NCBI RefSeq assembly: GCF_900496995.4
Contig: NC_044012.1
Span: 3,596,001 to 3,660,000 of the forward strand
DNA from: Aquila chrysaetos chrysaetos
Lineage: Eukaryota; Chordata; Aves; Accipitriformes; Accipitridae
DNA: 64,000 nucleotides
Direction of reading: 5' to 3'
The notes below the pieces were generated by a model. That model was not told the origin of the DNA. It searched no databases and saw only the letters and a program-made list of their open reading frames with translations. Positions within the stretch are counted from its first letter, which is position 1, and each line of letters opens with the position of its first letter. Both the position numbers and the translations under genes were made by a program. Shown in pieces: positions 37,091-50,400 of the stretch.

Positions 37091-37179
37091 AGAAATCTTC
37101 TAGAGTCACTGCTTTCTTGTACCTGGTCTGTGCGTGTTCTTTATGGACAATCCAAGATCTGCCACTAGCTCTGATTTAA

Positions 37180-37480
37180 GTTTTTAAAAGCCTTCGATAA
37201 AAGGAAGAAGTAAAATCACAATTATCTAAATGATAGCCCCCGCCGTTTATGGGCTACCAAAGCCCTTGTGAAAGAAAAGCGATGGCTGCAGAAAGGTCAT
37301 TACCAGGAAGCACACGAATGCCATCAATCCTCCTCTATCAGCCCTTCCCGGCTGATAAGACTCTCTTTAGACCCTTAAGTCAAGTTCCTCTTACCCTGAT
37401 ATCTTCAAGTGGTCACTGACATGCTTCTGTTCTTCACGTCTGTCTGTAAGGTTGCGTTTCTCCCCCGTTTTTTTTCTTTT
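37180..37480. promoter_or_regulatory. Candidate conserved noncoding element
   Basis: Unique sequence with 'GATAGCCCCCGCCGTTTATG', 'GAAAGCGATGGCTGCAGAAA', 'GGAAGCACACGAATGCCATC' and 'CCCGGCTGATAAGACTCTC' words. Several CpGs are retained inside an AT-rich region. No coding frame. Regulatory function is inferred from composition only. Confidence 0.3.
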
Positions 37481-38050
37481 ACTTTAGTAGCTCTGGAGCC
37501 AGGAGAGCGTGGCCTCATCGGCTCTGCTCTTCTCCATTAGGAGTGAATCTTCTCCCAACAAAGACCAACGGCAACTTTTTAATATGAGTGTGCAACCCCT
37601 ATATTTGTATTTAAATGTTCATTCTACATTTATCAATGTTTAAGCGTCTGGTTTTTGGCACATATAGGAATACAAAATTATCTCCTGACCACCTTTCTCC
37701 ATGAATAGCACCATTAAGTGTGTTTTAACTCTATTCACACCTAAAACCTCACAGATACAAATGTGTGTTTGGGCACTAGGGCAAATGGTACCCAAGACTG
37801 CAACAGTTAATTTGAGATTTTTCCTCTTACTTATTTCTCCAGCTATTTATGGGATCAAGCAACTTGGGATAAAAATTTTAAAAATAGGGATCCTGCAGTA
37901 GTTCATTCCACCTACTCTTTATCATTCTGCTGAGCTATATGAAAAGCTGTTATACTAATGAATAACTGTATTTGGATTCTTTATAGCTCCCCATTACAGC
38001 AATATCTGAATACCTCATTGCTTCTACACATGTATTTGCCTAACGAGAGA
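37481..38050. other. Intergenic stretch, nothing recognised
   Basis: Unique AT-rich sequence with no repeat or exon identified. Confidence 0.5.
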
Positions 38051-38057
38051 CATGCAA

Positions 38058-38125
38058 TGACTCTATTTCACAGGTGGAGAACTGGGACACTAGAAGCTAG
38101 GAGAAAGGTAATTCAGCTCAAATAT
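38058..38125 (-). repeat. MIR-like CORE-SINE fragment, antisense
   Basis: 'CTATTTCACAGGTGGAGAAC' is followed by 'TGGGACACTAGAAGC' and 'AAGGTAATTCAGCTCA'. This resembles the antisense MIR core CCATTTTACAGATGAGGAAACTGAGGCACAGAG...AAGTAACTTGCCCA. It is a short, decayed fragment. Confidence 0.5.
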
Positions 38126-38129
38126 ATAC

Positions 38130-39390
38130 TTGTAACTGAATTACCAACATACAGCACAAATACTACTGCTTGTGAAACCACAACCCGAATACCTTGTTTG
38201 GTCGCTCCAAAAAACCCCCACCAAATAATTGCATAGTCAGAAAGCATGCTTCTCTCAGTACCATGTTTTAACTGCGGATTTCTCCTCCCTCTTATCCAAT
38301 ATGCCATTTTTAAGAGCTATTCCACATGGTTCAGACATTGGTACACAGGGAGGGACAAGTGGTATGAAAAAAGGCACAGAAAGTTGTTCAGGAAGTGACC
38401 TATCTTCAAAATTAATTTTGATTCTCTGTTTTCATTTTCTCTTTATATTTAAAAATAGCACTGAAAGGAGAAAGCAAAGTTCTGAGCACTTTCATGTAAT
38501 AAAGGAACAATGCAGGTTTGGCTTACATGGGGAAAAGTTACATTTAGAGCAGTGAAATATTCATCAGAGACTGCATTTCTCGGAGCTGCTTAAATAGCTC
38601 AGAAAACCCATCTGATTAGGCACTTTGCAAATAAAAAAAAATCTCGTTTGTTAAAATAGTCTTTAAATGTCAAATTAAAGATTTATGACTCATAATTGAA
38701 CACAAATAAATAGCTGGCTGCATACTTGGAACAAATTCTTCTTTATTGTGCAATTAATATTGCTGAGATTGCTATTTAAAATATGAATGAATTTGTCTTT
38801 CTGGTTTGCACATTACTGGTAGCGATGGTGAGGGCAGCACTGAAAACATTTGCTGGGATGTAATTTTAGCAGAGGGCAAAACCTGGGATGCGAGAGGCTG
38901 GTTGAATACCCTGCACCCCTGGAACCAGTCTTACAGCACTGAAAGCGCTCGATTCTGCCAGCAGACTTGACCATCGGTCCAATTTCATCCTGTTTATTCA
39001 GCTAGCAAATATGTAGTTAAGGTGGGACTGACTGTGATCTAATTCTTCTGAGAGAGACTTGCAAAATTATTGCCAAAAGAAGCAACGAGAGGCATTATTA
39101 TCATTAAGAGCTGGTAAGTCCTTTGTTGGTCGTGCAAAGATCATCTTCTTGAGTGAACATACAAACCAGGGGGATGCTTCCCCCAATGTCCCATTTTAAC
39201 AACACTCAGGCACATATCTGAACCTCAAAGACATGTTTAACCATTTGCTTGCAGTTGAACATGTGCTTAAGTGATTTTCTGCATGAAGATAACTTGCTGA
39301 ATTGGAGGTCAAAAAAAAGTCAGACTGCACTTCCACTGTGTTTCTGGAGAAATGATGCAGGAAATTAATTGATAACTATTTTGTAAACTG
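38130..39390. other. Intergenic stretch, nothing recognised
   Basis: AT-rich unique DNA. The part at 38620-38860 is rich in TTAAAT/TTAATATT words. No coding frame, repeat family or RNA gene was seen. Confidence 0.5.
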
Positions 39391-39396
39391 CAGTCA

Positions 39397-39449
39397 AGGA
39401 TTGCAGCTGATGTAAATCAGCATTGCTCCATTGGTTTTGAGGATGGAGA
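39397..39449. repeat. Half-copy of a palindromic amniote MITE
   Basis: 'GATTGCAGCTGATGTAAATC' followed by 'AGCATTGCTCCATTGGTTTT' matches the left arm and centre of the amniote palindrome CAGCTGGTGTAAATCAGCATAGCTCCATTGAAGTCAATGGAG. The right arm is largely lost. Confidence 0.55.
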
Positions 39450-42400
39450 AGTTGGCTCAGTGTTTCAACTAGTTTATCCACCAGGGATAATTAAGAACAA
39501 AATGGCAAAACTGTAGGATCTCTCGTGTGTGAACACACAGTTGCTTTAGATTATGCCATGTTACCATAGGGACTTTTATGTTGTAACACACTGCATAATA
39601 AGGTTTAGAACAAATATAGTCTTTCACATTTTCATTGTATTATCCATATAGAAATTCATCTCAACCAGATGTAATTTAGAAAGCGGAGGAGAGTTTCATG
39701 GTTGTTGGTTACATCATCCAAATCCACTTGAGAAACAGTTTGTGAACGTCAGAGTTTGGCACAGATTTGGAAAATTTCATATCCCTTTGGTGGAGGAAGC
39801 TGACTAGAAATATTCAGAAATATATCAGATTTTCAAAGATGTTGAACCTCTACAGCTCTTCACATTTCCATAGCAGTGTTCCAGGGTTTGACACAGCTGA
39901 GAATCTGTTCGTTATCATCTATACGTTTCTTTTATGAGTCCCTTAGAAAAAATTAGTCTCTGCAAAATGCATCTTCCAGAGAAGAAAATACGGCCAGCTT
40001 TGCCTGTGCCCTTTAGGAGTACACACAACTTAAATCCGTGCTCGTGCCAGCCTATATGTACTGGCACCCCCAAACCACTGCCTGACTTCACAGCCCGTAC
40101 CAGGCTGAAACTTGCAGGTCTTTCTACTTCTTGTTTATTTAGCTATGTTTTAAGCATGTCGTTTTATAAGAAAAATTAAGGATTTGTGCTGTGAGCTTAA
40201 TTTCTTGCCCTGTGGATTTGCATATTATTTCTACAGCATGTACGTCCACTCCAGTTTTCCCTTTAAGGAGGACATTAATGCAAATTTCTGCCTCTAACTA
40301 TTTTTATGAAACATGTAGGAAGTTAATATTTTGGGAGACTCTGGCTCATTGATCAAATTTGACAGATGGATACACAGATACAACACAGACACAAGGATTG
40401 CATAAGCCTTAAATCCCCGAGGAGACCAGCTAAAAAACACTTTGGGAGGAGCAGCCTCACTTATTTACACAACAAGCGGTTGCAGAATTGCAGGTGGGAT
40501 TTCAGATGGACTGTGTAGCTTTGGCTTCAGCCAGGAGTGGATTGTCTGTACAAATGAAAAACAAAATAGACGTTAAAAATGTGTGAAATGGGAAAATCAG
40601 ATCTTCCAGTAATTTACAATTAGGCCAGAAAAGATGATTGCACCCGTCTAACCTGCCTGCTCAGTATGCTACGTGCTCTAATTTGTCTGGGTCATATGTT
40701 TTGACAAAAACACCCAATCATATTTACCAATGTCCACTGATAACTTTGCCTTTTTCTGTTTCTTTTTTTTTTCTTTTTCATCATAAGCAATTCTTTCTTT
40801 TCTATTATGACTTGATTATAAATATGGCATTTTGGCGATAGGTGACAGAACCACTCTGGGCCAGATGTGCTGGCTGCCTATGAAGGGCTTGGCCATAGGA
40901 TGTTAGTGGTTTAAAGTAACAGGAAACCTGAGGAATATCATAAATCAGGCTTTTCTGACTAGGTTTTTTGTACAGAGTATAACAAAATGTATTGAATAAC
41001 TTAAGTATGTGTGAGCCTCCTGCCTACCAAATTACCGGGGTCTGCCAGTGGAAAACACACTAATTTGATGTTGGCCTCAAACAGAAAATTGTTAAACGAA
41101 AATTAGGTTTCAGCATTTTAACAAAAAATCAACTTGGAGTTCAGTGTTAACAGGAGCCTAAGGATTTAACTAACTGTAATGAAAATAAAGAGAGACAAAA
41201 TTCTTGACTTTCTAAGCCCCAGTCCTGAGAAAAGTTTTCTACTTCTGGATCCCAACACAGCATGAGGGACAAAGCATGTACCAAAGGGTGGGTTTTCTTT
41301 CTTTTCTCTCTACTGCCATGGATTTCATAAGGTCATAGGTTGACATTTTGTACTTTTCCACACTTCTATTGACTTTTATTAACAATAAACAGAAAGTACT
41401 GGGCCAAAGTCATCGAATCCATGATAGAGTGTTTTAAAATATTAAGCCTCCTGCATGCAAGGACATCAGAAGGGGCTGAGCAAAGAGGTCCTCTCACCTG
41501 GTGTCCTGGCTCTGCCCCAGCCAGTGCAGGGCACTTAAGGAGGGGTATCAGAACCACATCTGAGCTATTCTCCATCGGGGAGCTGTTTCCAACCCTGACT
41601 GATGTAAGCAACTACATTTCAGTGAGATAAACCTGCCTACGGCAGTGCAGCTCCTGGCCTGACCAGCTAAAATAAGTTCTTGCAAATTGGTTCATCCAAG
41701 GCCTTAATTAAAAGATGATCTATTCTTACCATCCAATTAAAAGTGTTAAAAGGTTGCCTAATTCTCTCCCAGCTCTTCTCTACTCTAGTTAAATAATGGA
41801 AGTACAAGAAGCCAAATGCCTTTTTTTCATCTCATAACCATTCTTTTTTGGGGAAGAAGTAATTCTAAACCTCCTTCAGTCTCCTCCTTTTGACCATTTT
41901 GTGGAGACAGTCATGACATGCTGATGTATTCTTGTTCCCTGAAGTATGGGTCCCACATCAGTGCCTTAGCATCTACACCTTCTCAGATGCCCATGTTTTC
42001 CCTTTCAGAAACCACTGCAAAGTCACTTTTAAACTTATTAAGTTAATAGACTTACAGTGGATTGGCCCAAATTTTACCATTTCCTCCATACTGTAGATGG
42101 GTTTTGGTCAAGCTGAGGTGATCTCTTTCCTGCCCTTCCTCTCCCTTTCTCCATGGTATCGCTACATGATATACATAGACATGGACCTCCTCCTATACCG
42201 ACTTCTTAGGGCTGTGAGAGCAGTTAATACATTAAATGTTAGAGAGAGCTCCGACTTGAAATGCATCTGCAAACCTTAGTCCCGGGCCATATTTCTTATA
42301 CTTTTTTTTTAATATATATTTTGGTTTCTGGCAGAGATACAGGGAGCGAGTGTGGCGTGCAGTGTGCAGCGTTTCCCAGACTGTGTAGCTTGGCACCAGA

Positions 42401-42990
42401 AAATAATTTCTTCGGAGTTCAAAACCTGTCAGGATGCTCTCTCGAAACCGCTCCACTTTTAAGACGTGTAACACTAAAATGTCACTTTTGGAGCCCAAAC
42501 CGGAGTGCCTTCAGCTTTCTGATTGGCAGAAAACTGACGGTTAAGCTCCAGGGAATTTCTACTACAGCTGTAAACTTTCAAAAATACTTTGCTGCTGCAA
42601 AAACTATAGAGTGTGGTTTAAATGAACAATATGCCCTCTTCATACCTCATCACCTGAAAGAACACGCTTTCAACTTCAGCATGAACAACCCATGGGTTTT
42701 TTTTTTTTGCCCACACGAAACAGGTTAAGCAGTTTTCAGCTCGGTTTCTACCTGTCACACAAAAAGGACTATATTCCAGACATCTCTGGGAGGAGGAAGA
42801 GATGATACAGATGCTTGTGCAGATGTTTGGATCCTGTTCTCTTAATGTGCTATGCAGGACAAATTTAACCTCCTTATATGCCTCGCAGAAGACTAGATCA
42901 CGGCCCTATTCCATCCCTGGGATCTTGGAGAAAGCCAAGTCTCTAGCTAATATGTTTATGTGACATTCTGAGCTTGGCTCTCCTCCGCCC
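39450..42990. other. Intergenic stretch without recognisable genes
   Basis: About 3.5 kb of unique AT-leaning sequence. T-rich tracts lie near 40764-40780 and 42303-42310. The 155-codon frame at 42261-42728 and its neighbours are unsupported by domain or codon evidence. A T-run lies at 42698-42709. Confidence 0.5.
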
Positions 42991-42994
42991 TTGT

Positions 42995-43056
42995 GGGCCA
43001 AATCCTAATATGACCCAGTGCTCTCTCACATCAACTGGAGTTTTGCCTGAATAAAG
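42995..43056. repeat. Relic of a palindromic amniote MITE
   Basis: The start 'GGGCCAAATCCTAATATGAC' and the downstream 'CATCAACTGGAGTTTTGCCT' with 'GAATAAAGT' correspond to the GGGCCAAATCCTG...GTCAATGGAGTTTTGCCTGAATAAGG consensus. The final arm is not recognisable. Confidence 0.55.
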
Positions 43057-43149
43057 TATAAGTTAAAACTGAGGAATGCCTCCAGGTTTGAGGCCAGCGA
43101 TTCCATTTCACAAAAACTCATTGTATTATAAAAAGATACATCGGCTTCA

Positions 43150-44150
43150 GCCCACTGCAGGGTTGTTGTTTTTTGGGGTTTTGGGGGCTTGGGTTTTTTT
43201 TTTTTTTTTGGTGATGATTTTTTAAAATCTGAAATAGGAGAAGGCAGGTCTTCTCCTCCCACTCCTGGGACTACACCCTTCCCTGAACAAACCTACGCTC
43301 AGCGGGACCTGAATCCCTCCCGAACCAGTTATGTCTCCAGGGGCCAGTTCTGGTTGGCACCCTGCCCTGTTGCAGTCAATAGAAAAATGTCTCCTGAGGT
43401 TGCCAGGGGCTGGGTCACGTCCTATTTACTTATAAACAAACCCCAGCTTTTATTCCAGTATTATCTTAATGTTTACTCCTATATTCTCTCCCTCCACTTC
43501 ATTCAAACCCAAGAAATGACTAATGGTTTTATAGGAACAATCCTGACAAGCAACGTAGGAGGAGCTAAACAGCCTTGGAGAAGGAGATGACAGCTCTCCA
43601 GCTGAAGAAAGGCTACTGGAAAATACACAGGCTCGGGGAAAAGCCTCGAGCACTGATTCCCACTGAGGGTTGCAAGCCTTGGGTTTACCTGTTGCCTCCA
43701 CGGTGTCCACACTTGTACAGCCAGTTCTGGCCATATATCTCATGGTTCCCAATGGTGAGGCTCTCTGGACAGCTGGGGCTGCTGTGGGACATCTGGGCTG
43801 TCCTTTGCAGGGAACTGTGAGGAAATTTGTGGGAGGACCCTCTGCCCCTTGCATGATACAGCAATCCCAGTCCAAATTAGTGGAGACCCCAAGCTTGAAC
43901 CCACCGGCTGGATGAGCTGCTTTTGGTTGTAAGGGGTAAAAACTTGAGATGGCATCACCTCTTTGGATGGACCGTGGGTCTGTAGGCGAGGAAATGTTGT
44001 GTGCATGGAGATATCCCTGACACGTTGGGTATAGTCTGGCTATATGGCCTCGGTGTGGAAAGATGTGCCCCCTTGCATGGGGGTCAGCTTCCCCCGAGGC
44101 TGGATGGGGCACAGCTTTGTTGCTTTCTGAGCTCTCTCGCCAGCAATACT
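43150..44150. other. GC-leaning unique segment with longest open frame
   Basis: After a G/T-rich tract with T-run at 43194-43210, the DNA is moderately GC-rich. It carries overlapping open frames on both strands, the longest being 220 codons on the minus strand (43450-44112). That frame has no signal peptide, membrane segment, repeated motif or domain I recognise. Such a length is close to chance for a locally stop-poor segment, so no gene is annotated. A lineage-specific transcript cannot be excluded. Confidence 0.5.
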
Positions 44151-44349
44151 TGAAAAATTATGAGCCCGATGAAGACAAGGAACCAGCCAAATTAATCTTT
44201 GATATCAATCTCTCATACATATAATTTGGAGGTGCCGTTGAGTCTCTAATCACAGCGCTTCAGTGCTTTAATTGTGCCTTCTGCTTTTGAAACACATTAC
44301 AGCCAAATGACTGAGTAATCATCACAATCCCATGAATGAGCCGGATAAG

Positions 44350-44475
44350 TAAGATTGTGCATGGAGAAACCGAGAGAGAAAGAGAGACCACACAGCAAGT
44401 AGTGTGAGCCATGGGATTAGAAATTGGGATTTCTTTTTCTCCATGCACAATCCACGAGGCCATGCTACCCTGTAT
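44350..44475 (-). repeat. MIR-like CORE-SINE, antisense orientation
   Basis: 'ATGGAGAAACCGAGAGAGAA' is followed by 'GACCACACAGCAAGTAGTGT', 'GGGATTAGAAATTGGGATTT' and 'CCACGAGGCCATGCTACC'. This is the antisense MIR order of GGAGAAACTGAGGCAGAGAG, GTCACACAGCAAGT, GGGATTAGAACCC and CCACTAGGCCATGCTGCC, the last being the reptile/bird-type end. Good multi-block agreement. Confidence 0.7.
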
Positions 44476-47400
44476 GATCTCATGAAAGAAGTATATTTTC
44501 CATCTGCAAGGAACTCTTAACAGTATCAGCTAAGTGCAAATTAGCATGATCATTAGCCACTCTTTGAATGAGACGGCTGCCAGGAAGCCTGTGTGTATGT
44601 TTGAGGAAGAATTCCTAATGTCTGTGTGTCTGGAGGAGTATAAATTCTTCTATTCCCCTCCAGTAGCCTAATTAGATTTTACTCTGTTTATTAGGAGAGT
44701 TCAGTTGCTAGCTTAACATGAAATAAAATCTGCATGATTAAGAAGTCACAAGCAGTAAAGCTTACAGTATGTTGTTAGAAATTTTCCTTTCATATCAGCA
44801 ACAGTGAAATCCTCCAGTGTTAAATAAAGGGAAAGCAGGAGTGTGTTTAGATCCAGCAGCCAGAATCAAAACAGTGTCAGGGATGGAGAGAGGGTGGGAA
44901 GGGGGGATCATGCCATTTAAATGGTACCTGAAATGAGAGAATTACTGGAAAAGTTGCATTTTTAACCACATAGAAGACTGGAAGAAACATCGTTCTTCAT
45001 GGATCTTCACTGTAAAACAAGGATAAGAAAGATGCTCTTCCATTTTAAAAGATATTCTTCAGCTCTCCTCACCTCCTTCTGTAGACATAGCAGTATATTG
45101 ATGCCTGATGGCTCAGGCTTCAATATCAAGAGCCAAGGGTCATAAGAAGATGGAGTAATATCTCAATCCAAGTCTATTTGAACATCTTCAATAGATGTCC
45201 AGATCTAAGCCCTTCAGTGGTTGGTGGCCCTAGTGATGTAAAATAACCTCCAGGAATAGCTATATCCATTAGACATTAATTTTTCTAAAGTGACGCCTGG
45301 TCTTGTCTTTGGAATAAAAATCCATTGGAGGCAATGAAATGTTTGGGGTTAGGATCAGATCCTTGCATGAAAAATGCAGAAGTCTATGATGAGCAGCTAA
45401 CAACCACCGAGATTTCTGCAGTTCAGAGTTTGTCTCCCAGTTTCCAGATCTGTGGTGGCACTGAAATCCAGGCATGCATCCCTCAAAACCTCCATGTAAC
45501 ATTTTAGGTACAGAAGGCTGAGGAACCAGAAAAAAAGACAGATACTCTGTTTCCACTGACTTTGTTGGGAACAGCTGGCCGTGTGTCACACACAGAGTCA
45601 TTAGCAACCTGCAATAAGGAATTTTCCAAACGGTCTTTGAGTTGATGACCCCAAAATCCAACTCAAAAAATGCCTTCACATTCACTTATCGGTGGAAAGA
45701 AAAATACAGAGCGTTTTTTCTTTCCCCTAATAATCTGAGAAAGGGGCCTTTAATTGCAAGGTAGGTTATTCTTCTAGAGGACCTCCATGACAAGAAGCAG
45801 CTGTGTCTAGCGCAGGTTTGCACCGATGCTGGGCTGCACCCACAAGCTCTGAGTCCAGGCTATGCCGCTGGTCGTCGTAACCTGACCTATAGCCACAGAC
45901 ATGATGGAGTCCTACTTCTCGTGGATCGTTTAGAAAGACACTAAGGCTTAGAGTCAGGGTGCAAATCTGAGGACAAGGTAGGGAGCCTGGTGTAGAAGGT
46001 AAGTTCTGGAGCCTGAGCAAGAAAAGAGCAAGCTCAGAGAAGGTTAGGAGTCAAGGGAAGGAGACTCGAAACCTAAAGCTTTCCCAAAAAAGCAAAGGGA
46101 TTTGTGTAACCCAAGGGACTAAAAGTACATTTTGGCCCACGGTCTGGTTTTCCTCAGCACGTGCCCAGCCACAAGAGTCCATGTGGTTCTTCTGTTTTCC
46201 CAAGTCTTTTGAAATATAGATGCAAGAGTCTCGAATCCCCGCACTTCCCTGCATTCCTCAAGAAATTGGCCCACCAAGTAGTTGTAATTCAGGATACCAC
46301 CATACACCCACGTGTAAGATTCCTTAACAACTATGCACATTTTTAGGCTCAAATATTTTAGAATTGTTTTCACTGTGCCTGAGCTGTAATTGGCTCAGCT
46401 TCCCAAGTGTTGGATCATCTAACTAGAGTGATTTTTGACTCAGAGCCCAGGCACCATATCAAAACATTTATCAATTAATCATAAAAAGTAACTAACATTG
46501 TTGTCCACCCAAGAAAAACTGTCACTTACAGACTCATGTATGTTATTCCTTATGAAAGAGCTGCTATATAGAAGTTGATTTCCTGCACAGACCAGGTGGA
46601 AAATCTGCTAAAGGCAGAGGTCAAATCTAGTTTAATTTTATACCCTTTGTTAAGAATGTTCTCTCTCTCTCTCAAAAAAAAACCCTAAGAAAAAAAAAAA
46701 AAACCACCCTTGTGTTCCTTTCCAAGTTTTCTAAAGTTAATTCATGTGGAAGAAAAAAAGATTAGGATAAAATTTCAAATATTAAATTCAAATGCAGGAT
46801 TAATGAGTTTTATTTCAAAGCCCCAGAGGTTGTCTGGAATTTAGGACATTTTTTTAGTAGCAGACACGAGACATAGCCAGATGCAGTCGTGTTTTGGACC
46901 AGCTCAGCACAAATTTAGCACCTTGAAGAAGAAGTTTTATGTCTGTTTTGTAAAGCAAACATTTCAACTTTTCCAAAATCCGTTGTCCAGAAGATATTAC
47001 TGTTGCACTGGATGAAAGAATGGATTTAAAATAATGCTGACTTGTTGCTCTAGCACATAGTAATTTCCACCCCCATCACCATCACTGTAGGTGATGTAGG
47101 TCCTCTGCCCCATGCAATACATGGAATTTTTTTTTTTTTTTTTTAATGGCACGAAGCAACCCAGGTAAAAAAAATGAGTTAAACCTTTCTCTGACGCCAA
47201 ATTCAAGACAGTCCTTGCAACGCTTTGCAGGAAAGAGCTTTTTGCAACTTGGTTTCTTAAAGACCAGCAGGGAACAGCTTGGCAGAGGTACAAACACAAT
47301 TCTTCTCACGCCCTTGCAGATAGCATGGCAAACCCATGGATGATGAGCAACTTCACTTCACACCCGGTCCCTGAGGCAAAGGAGTTGTAGGCCAAACCCG

Positions 47401-50400
47401 TCCCTTCATTAAAAGATTTTTTTATCATCACAAAAATTAACAGCATTCAACTTTCTTCCCAAACAGGATTGCTCCCAAGAAGCACCAAATAACAGTAGTG
47501 TTTCAGGTCAGTGTTTCATTGCTAGTTTGTTCAACTGAGACAGAAATTCTTGTTTTCAGTCAAGACTGCACTTTACTGATGACTCAGGAGAGGCCAGTAA
47601 TACCTGCAAAGCATAGCCTGCAGATCCAGAGCAGGTTATCTGGACCACAATGTCTTTTGGACAGCCAAAAGTGTTTCGCATTGGCCTGACTGTGGTCTGC
47701 CTGAAATCAAAGACTAAAATCCCTGTTGAGTTCAATGGAAGAAGAAGGTGGCCAACATCGAGTTTAATGCTTTATACATCAGCACTGAAAACTTGATGGG
47801 AAAGGACCAAAACCTTGCAGTGAACACCTTCAAACATTGGAATCTTGTCTTGAAAGATTCCAATTATAGCAAGAAGAAAACACTGGCGTTTCAGTTTCAG
47901 ATTCTGGCTTTTCTTCAAATTGACATACCACAGTCTGTAAATAGAACCAAAACTGAAAAATCATTCTGTTTAAATACCTTCATTGCCTTAGAAGTCCGCC
48001 TCACCTACGGAGAATCAATGTAATTAGCTGTAACACGAACAGGTAATTAGGACCTGGTGACAGGCAAGCTTCAGATGAACTATTCCATTTAGAAAAGCAC
48101 TCACAAATGTTTTTTTCTGATTTCTTTTTGAGCTGGAAATCCTACAAGAACACGTTTTCTTTTCTCCCTGCCCCCTCCCCCTCCCCAGTACAGAACAAAA
48201 ATAGTCCATGGAAATAGCCTTGTCTTACAGTATTTCTGTTTATGTTTCCCATCAAAATCAGTAAATGTCATGGCACACAAAAATATTATGCAAAGTAACA
48301 AAGGTACGTAAAAAAGTCTTTAAAAAGTTTTATTTGAGTTGCAACTAAATTTTCTGGTCAACCACAATTTTACCCCATCCAATTGCTCAGAATCACATCC
48401 CATCTCTAACCCTTTTTAACAGTGATGGAAGTTTGGATTTGAAGCTTCATTTTCAAATGGATTTCTTTCATCTATTTGATTCTGGACAGGATGGGAGAAG
48501 ATGGGCATAATTGTCAGGCATCTTAGGTTATAACTGCCTTGAGCTATTCTGAATGCAATGCTGAACCATCACCAAGGGAAGGGAAAAGCTGTGCAAGGCA
48601 ATGGCAGCTCCACTAAGAGCAAGCAGATTTCACTTACATGAGGCTAATGCCTCTTTTGGTCTTTCTCATCTCTGAACTCAACTCCTGACATTTTCTCAGC
48701 ATTTTAAGCTGAAAAATATCTTAAAAGTCCAAAATTTCCCCCAAATTTGGTGAAGACCTGATGTCATGCCTAGTTTAACAAAGCCATGCTATGTGGTATC
48801 AGTGGCACAAGTCTATGTTTGACTTTGGATATACTAAGAAACGTTTTATTCCCAGACAGTGCTTTGCACATATACTATCAGTATCAATATCGTACAGTTT
48901 GACCCAAACCACTCGTGTCCAAAAGTCGCCCCCAAATCAGTTGCATCACTATGACTTATTGCCCGAGGACAGCTAAACTGGAGACTCAGCCAAGGGAAAT
49001 GCTATCCAAAGGAAAACAGCAATAGCTGAAACGTATCCAGTGCACCAACAGGATGAGAACCTTACACAACATCTTCCTTTTTTGAGAACATATACTCTTA
49101 ACACCATAAAAATATTGGGCTGTGCTCACACCTGGACTGTGTGAGTACCTCATAAGGCTGCTTAGCTGAACAGATTTGAAGATTTTTCCATTCTTGGCCT
49201 GGACTTCAGTGTGAAATATTCCCACAGTCAGATGCTCATTTACACAGCGAGCAAAGAGTGAAGCATCCCAGTGACCAGAAAATAGACACGAATGAGCCAA
49301 ACCTAGGACTGGGTGGAAGCCTGCTCGGTGACCAGTTGCTCCACACCTGGCTCGGAGCTTGGGGATTTCGTACATGGTGTCGTGAGGTTTTATGGGCTCT
49401 CCATCTATCATTGCATTGAGGGAAAAAAAAAAGAAAAAAAACAGCAAAATAATAAAATGAAGATTTTTATGGGCCTAGGAGGAGCTAACCTGGAAATATC
49501 ATTGGCACAAATAGAGCTGTTCAGCAGACAATAGCGCTCTGATATTGCCACAAGTTTGTTTACCCAAACGTGGCCATCCTTGTTGTGAATTCCGCACCCT
49601 CCTGGTCCCCAGCCTGGTGGGTGTCCTCACCGCCCTCTGGCTTGTGGAACACAAGCACCGCTGTGATTGCCATGCTGACAGCTTTATTGCCTCCCTGACC
49701 TTGCTATTTTTAAAGAAACAGGTTATCTCGGTGATGTAAACAGGTCTTTCTCATGCAGTTATGTTATCCCATTGCAGGGAGCTGGAGCCTTTGGTCCTCA
49801 CTTGTACTGTCAAGTCAGCTGTTTCGGGTGCCCAGGAGGTTATGGCACTGGTTTTACAGAAAGCTGCCTAGACTGACAAAGTGATTTCATTTTCCCAAAT
49901 CACTTGGGAAGTACAGCTTTAGATTTCTTCTTCAAACCTAGTTTACCCAAATTGCTAGAAAGAGTTAAAACTACCCAGATTCTGACAGCCAAAGCTTAAA
50001 AGAACAGCAGTGCATCCCAGCTGGGGGATGAGCAGAGGCGCTGATGTGAGATGCTGGATTGAGCAGGGATCAGTTAAATGTGTACTCTTGTTAGAAGTGC
50101 GAAAGTGCAAGTACGAGTTTTAGTGCATGAATGATTCTCCAGGTTAAGTGCAATAAGTAGGTAAATGACAAAAATGGCATTGTAAAAAATGGCATTGCCC
50201 TCCCGCTTCGAAGGTGCTCGTTGCAAAACAAGAGGAGACAGAATGGCTAGATGCTTAGCTAGGGAAAATAAAATATTTCAACTGGCTGAGTGATGCAGAT
50301 TTACTAAAGACTTGATGTCTAGATTATCTTTTCTGGGGCAGAGATGGACACGGTTTCAGAAAATGTTAAAAGTTTGGGTAAATTAGAAAAGCACTTAATG

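Noticed and set aside
49878..49904. AAGTGATTT...AAATCACTT hairpin as a microRNA precursor
   Set aside because: The stem is only about nine pairs, too short for a microRNA precursor.
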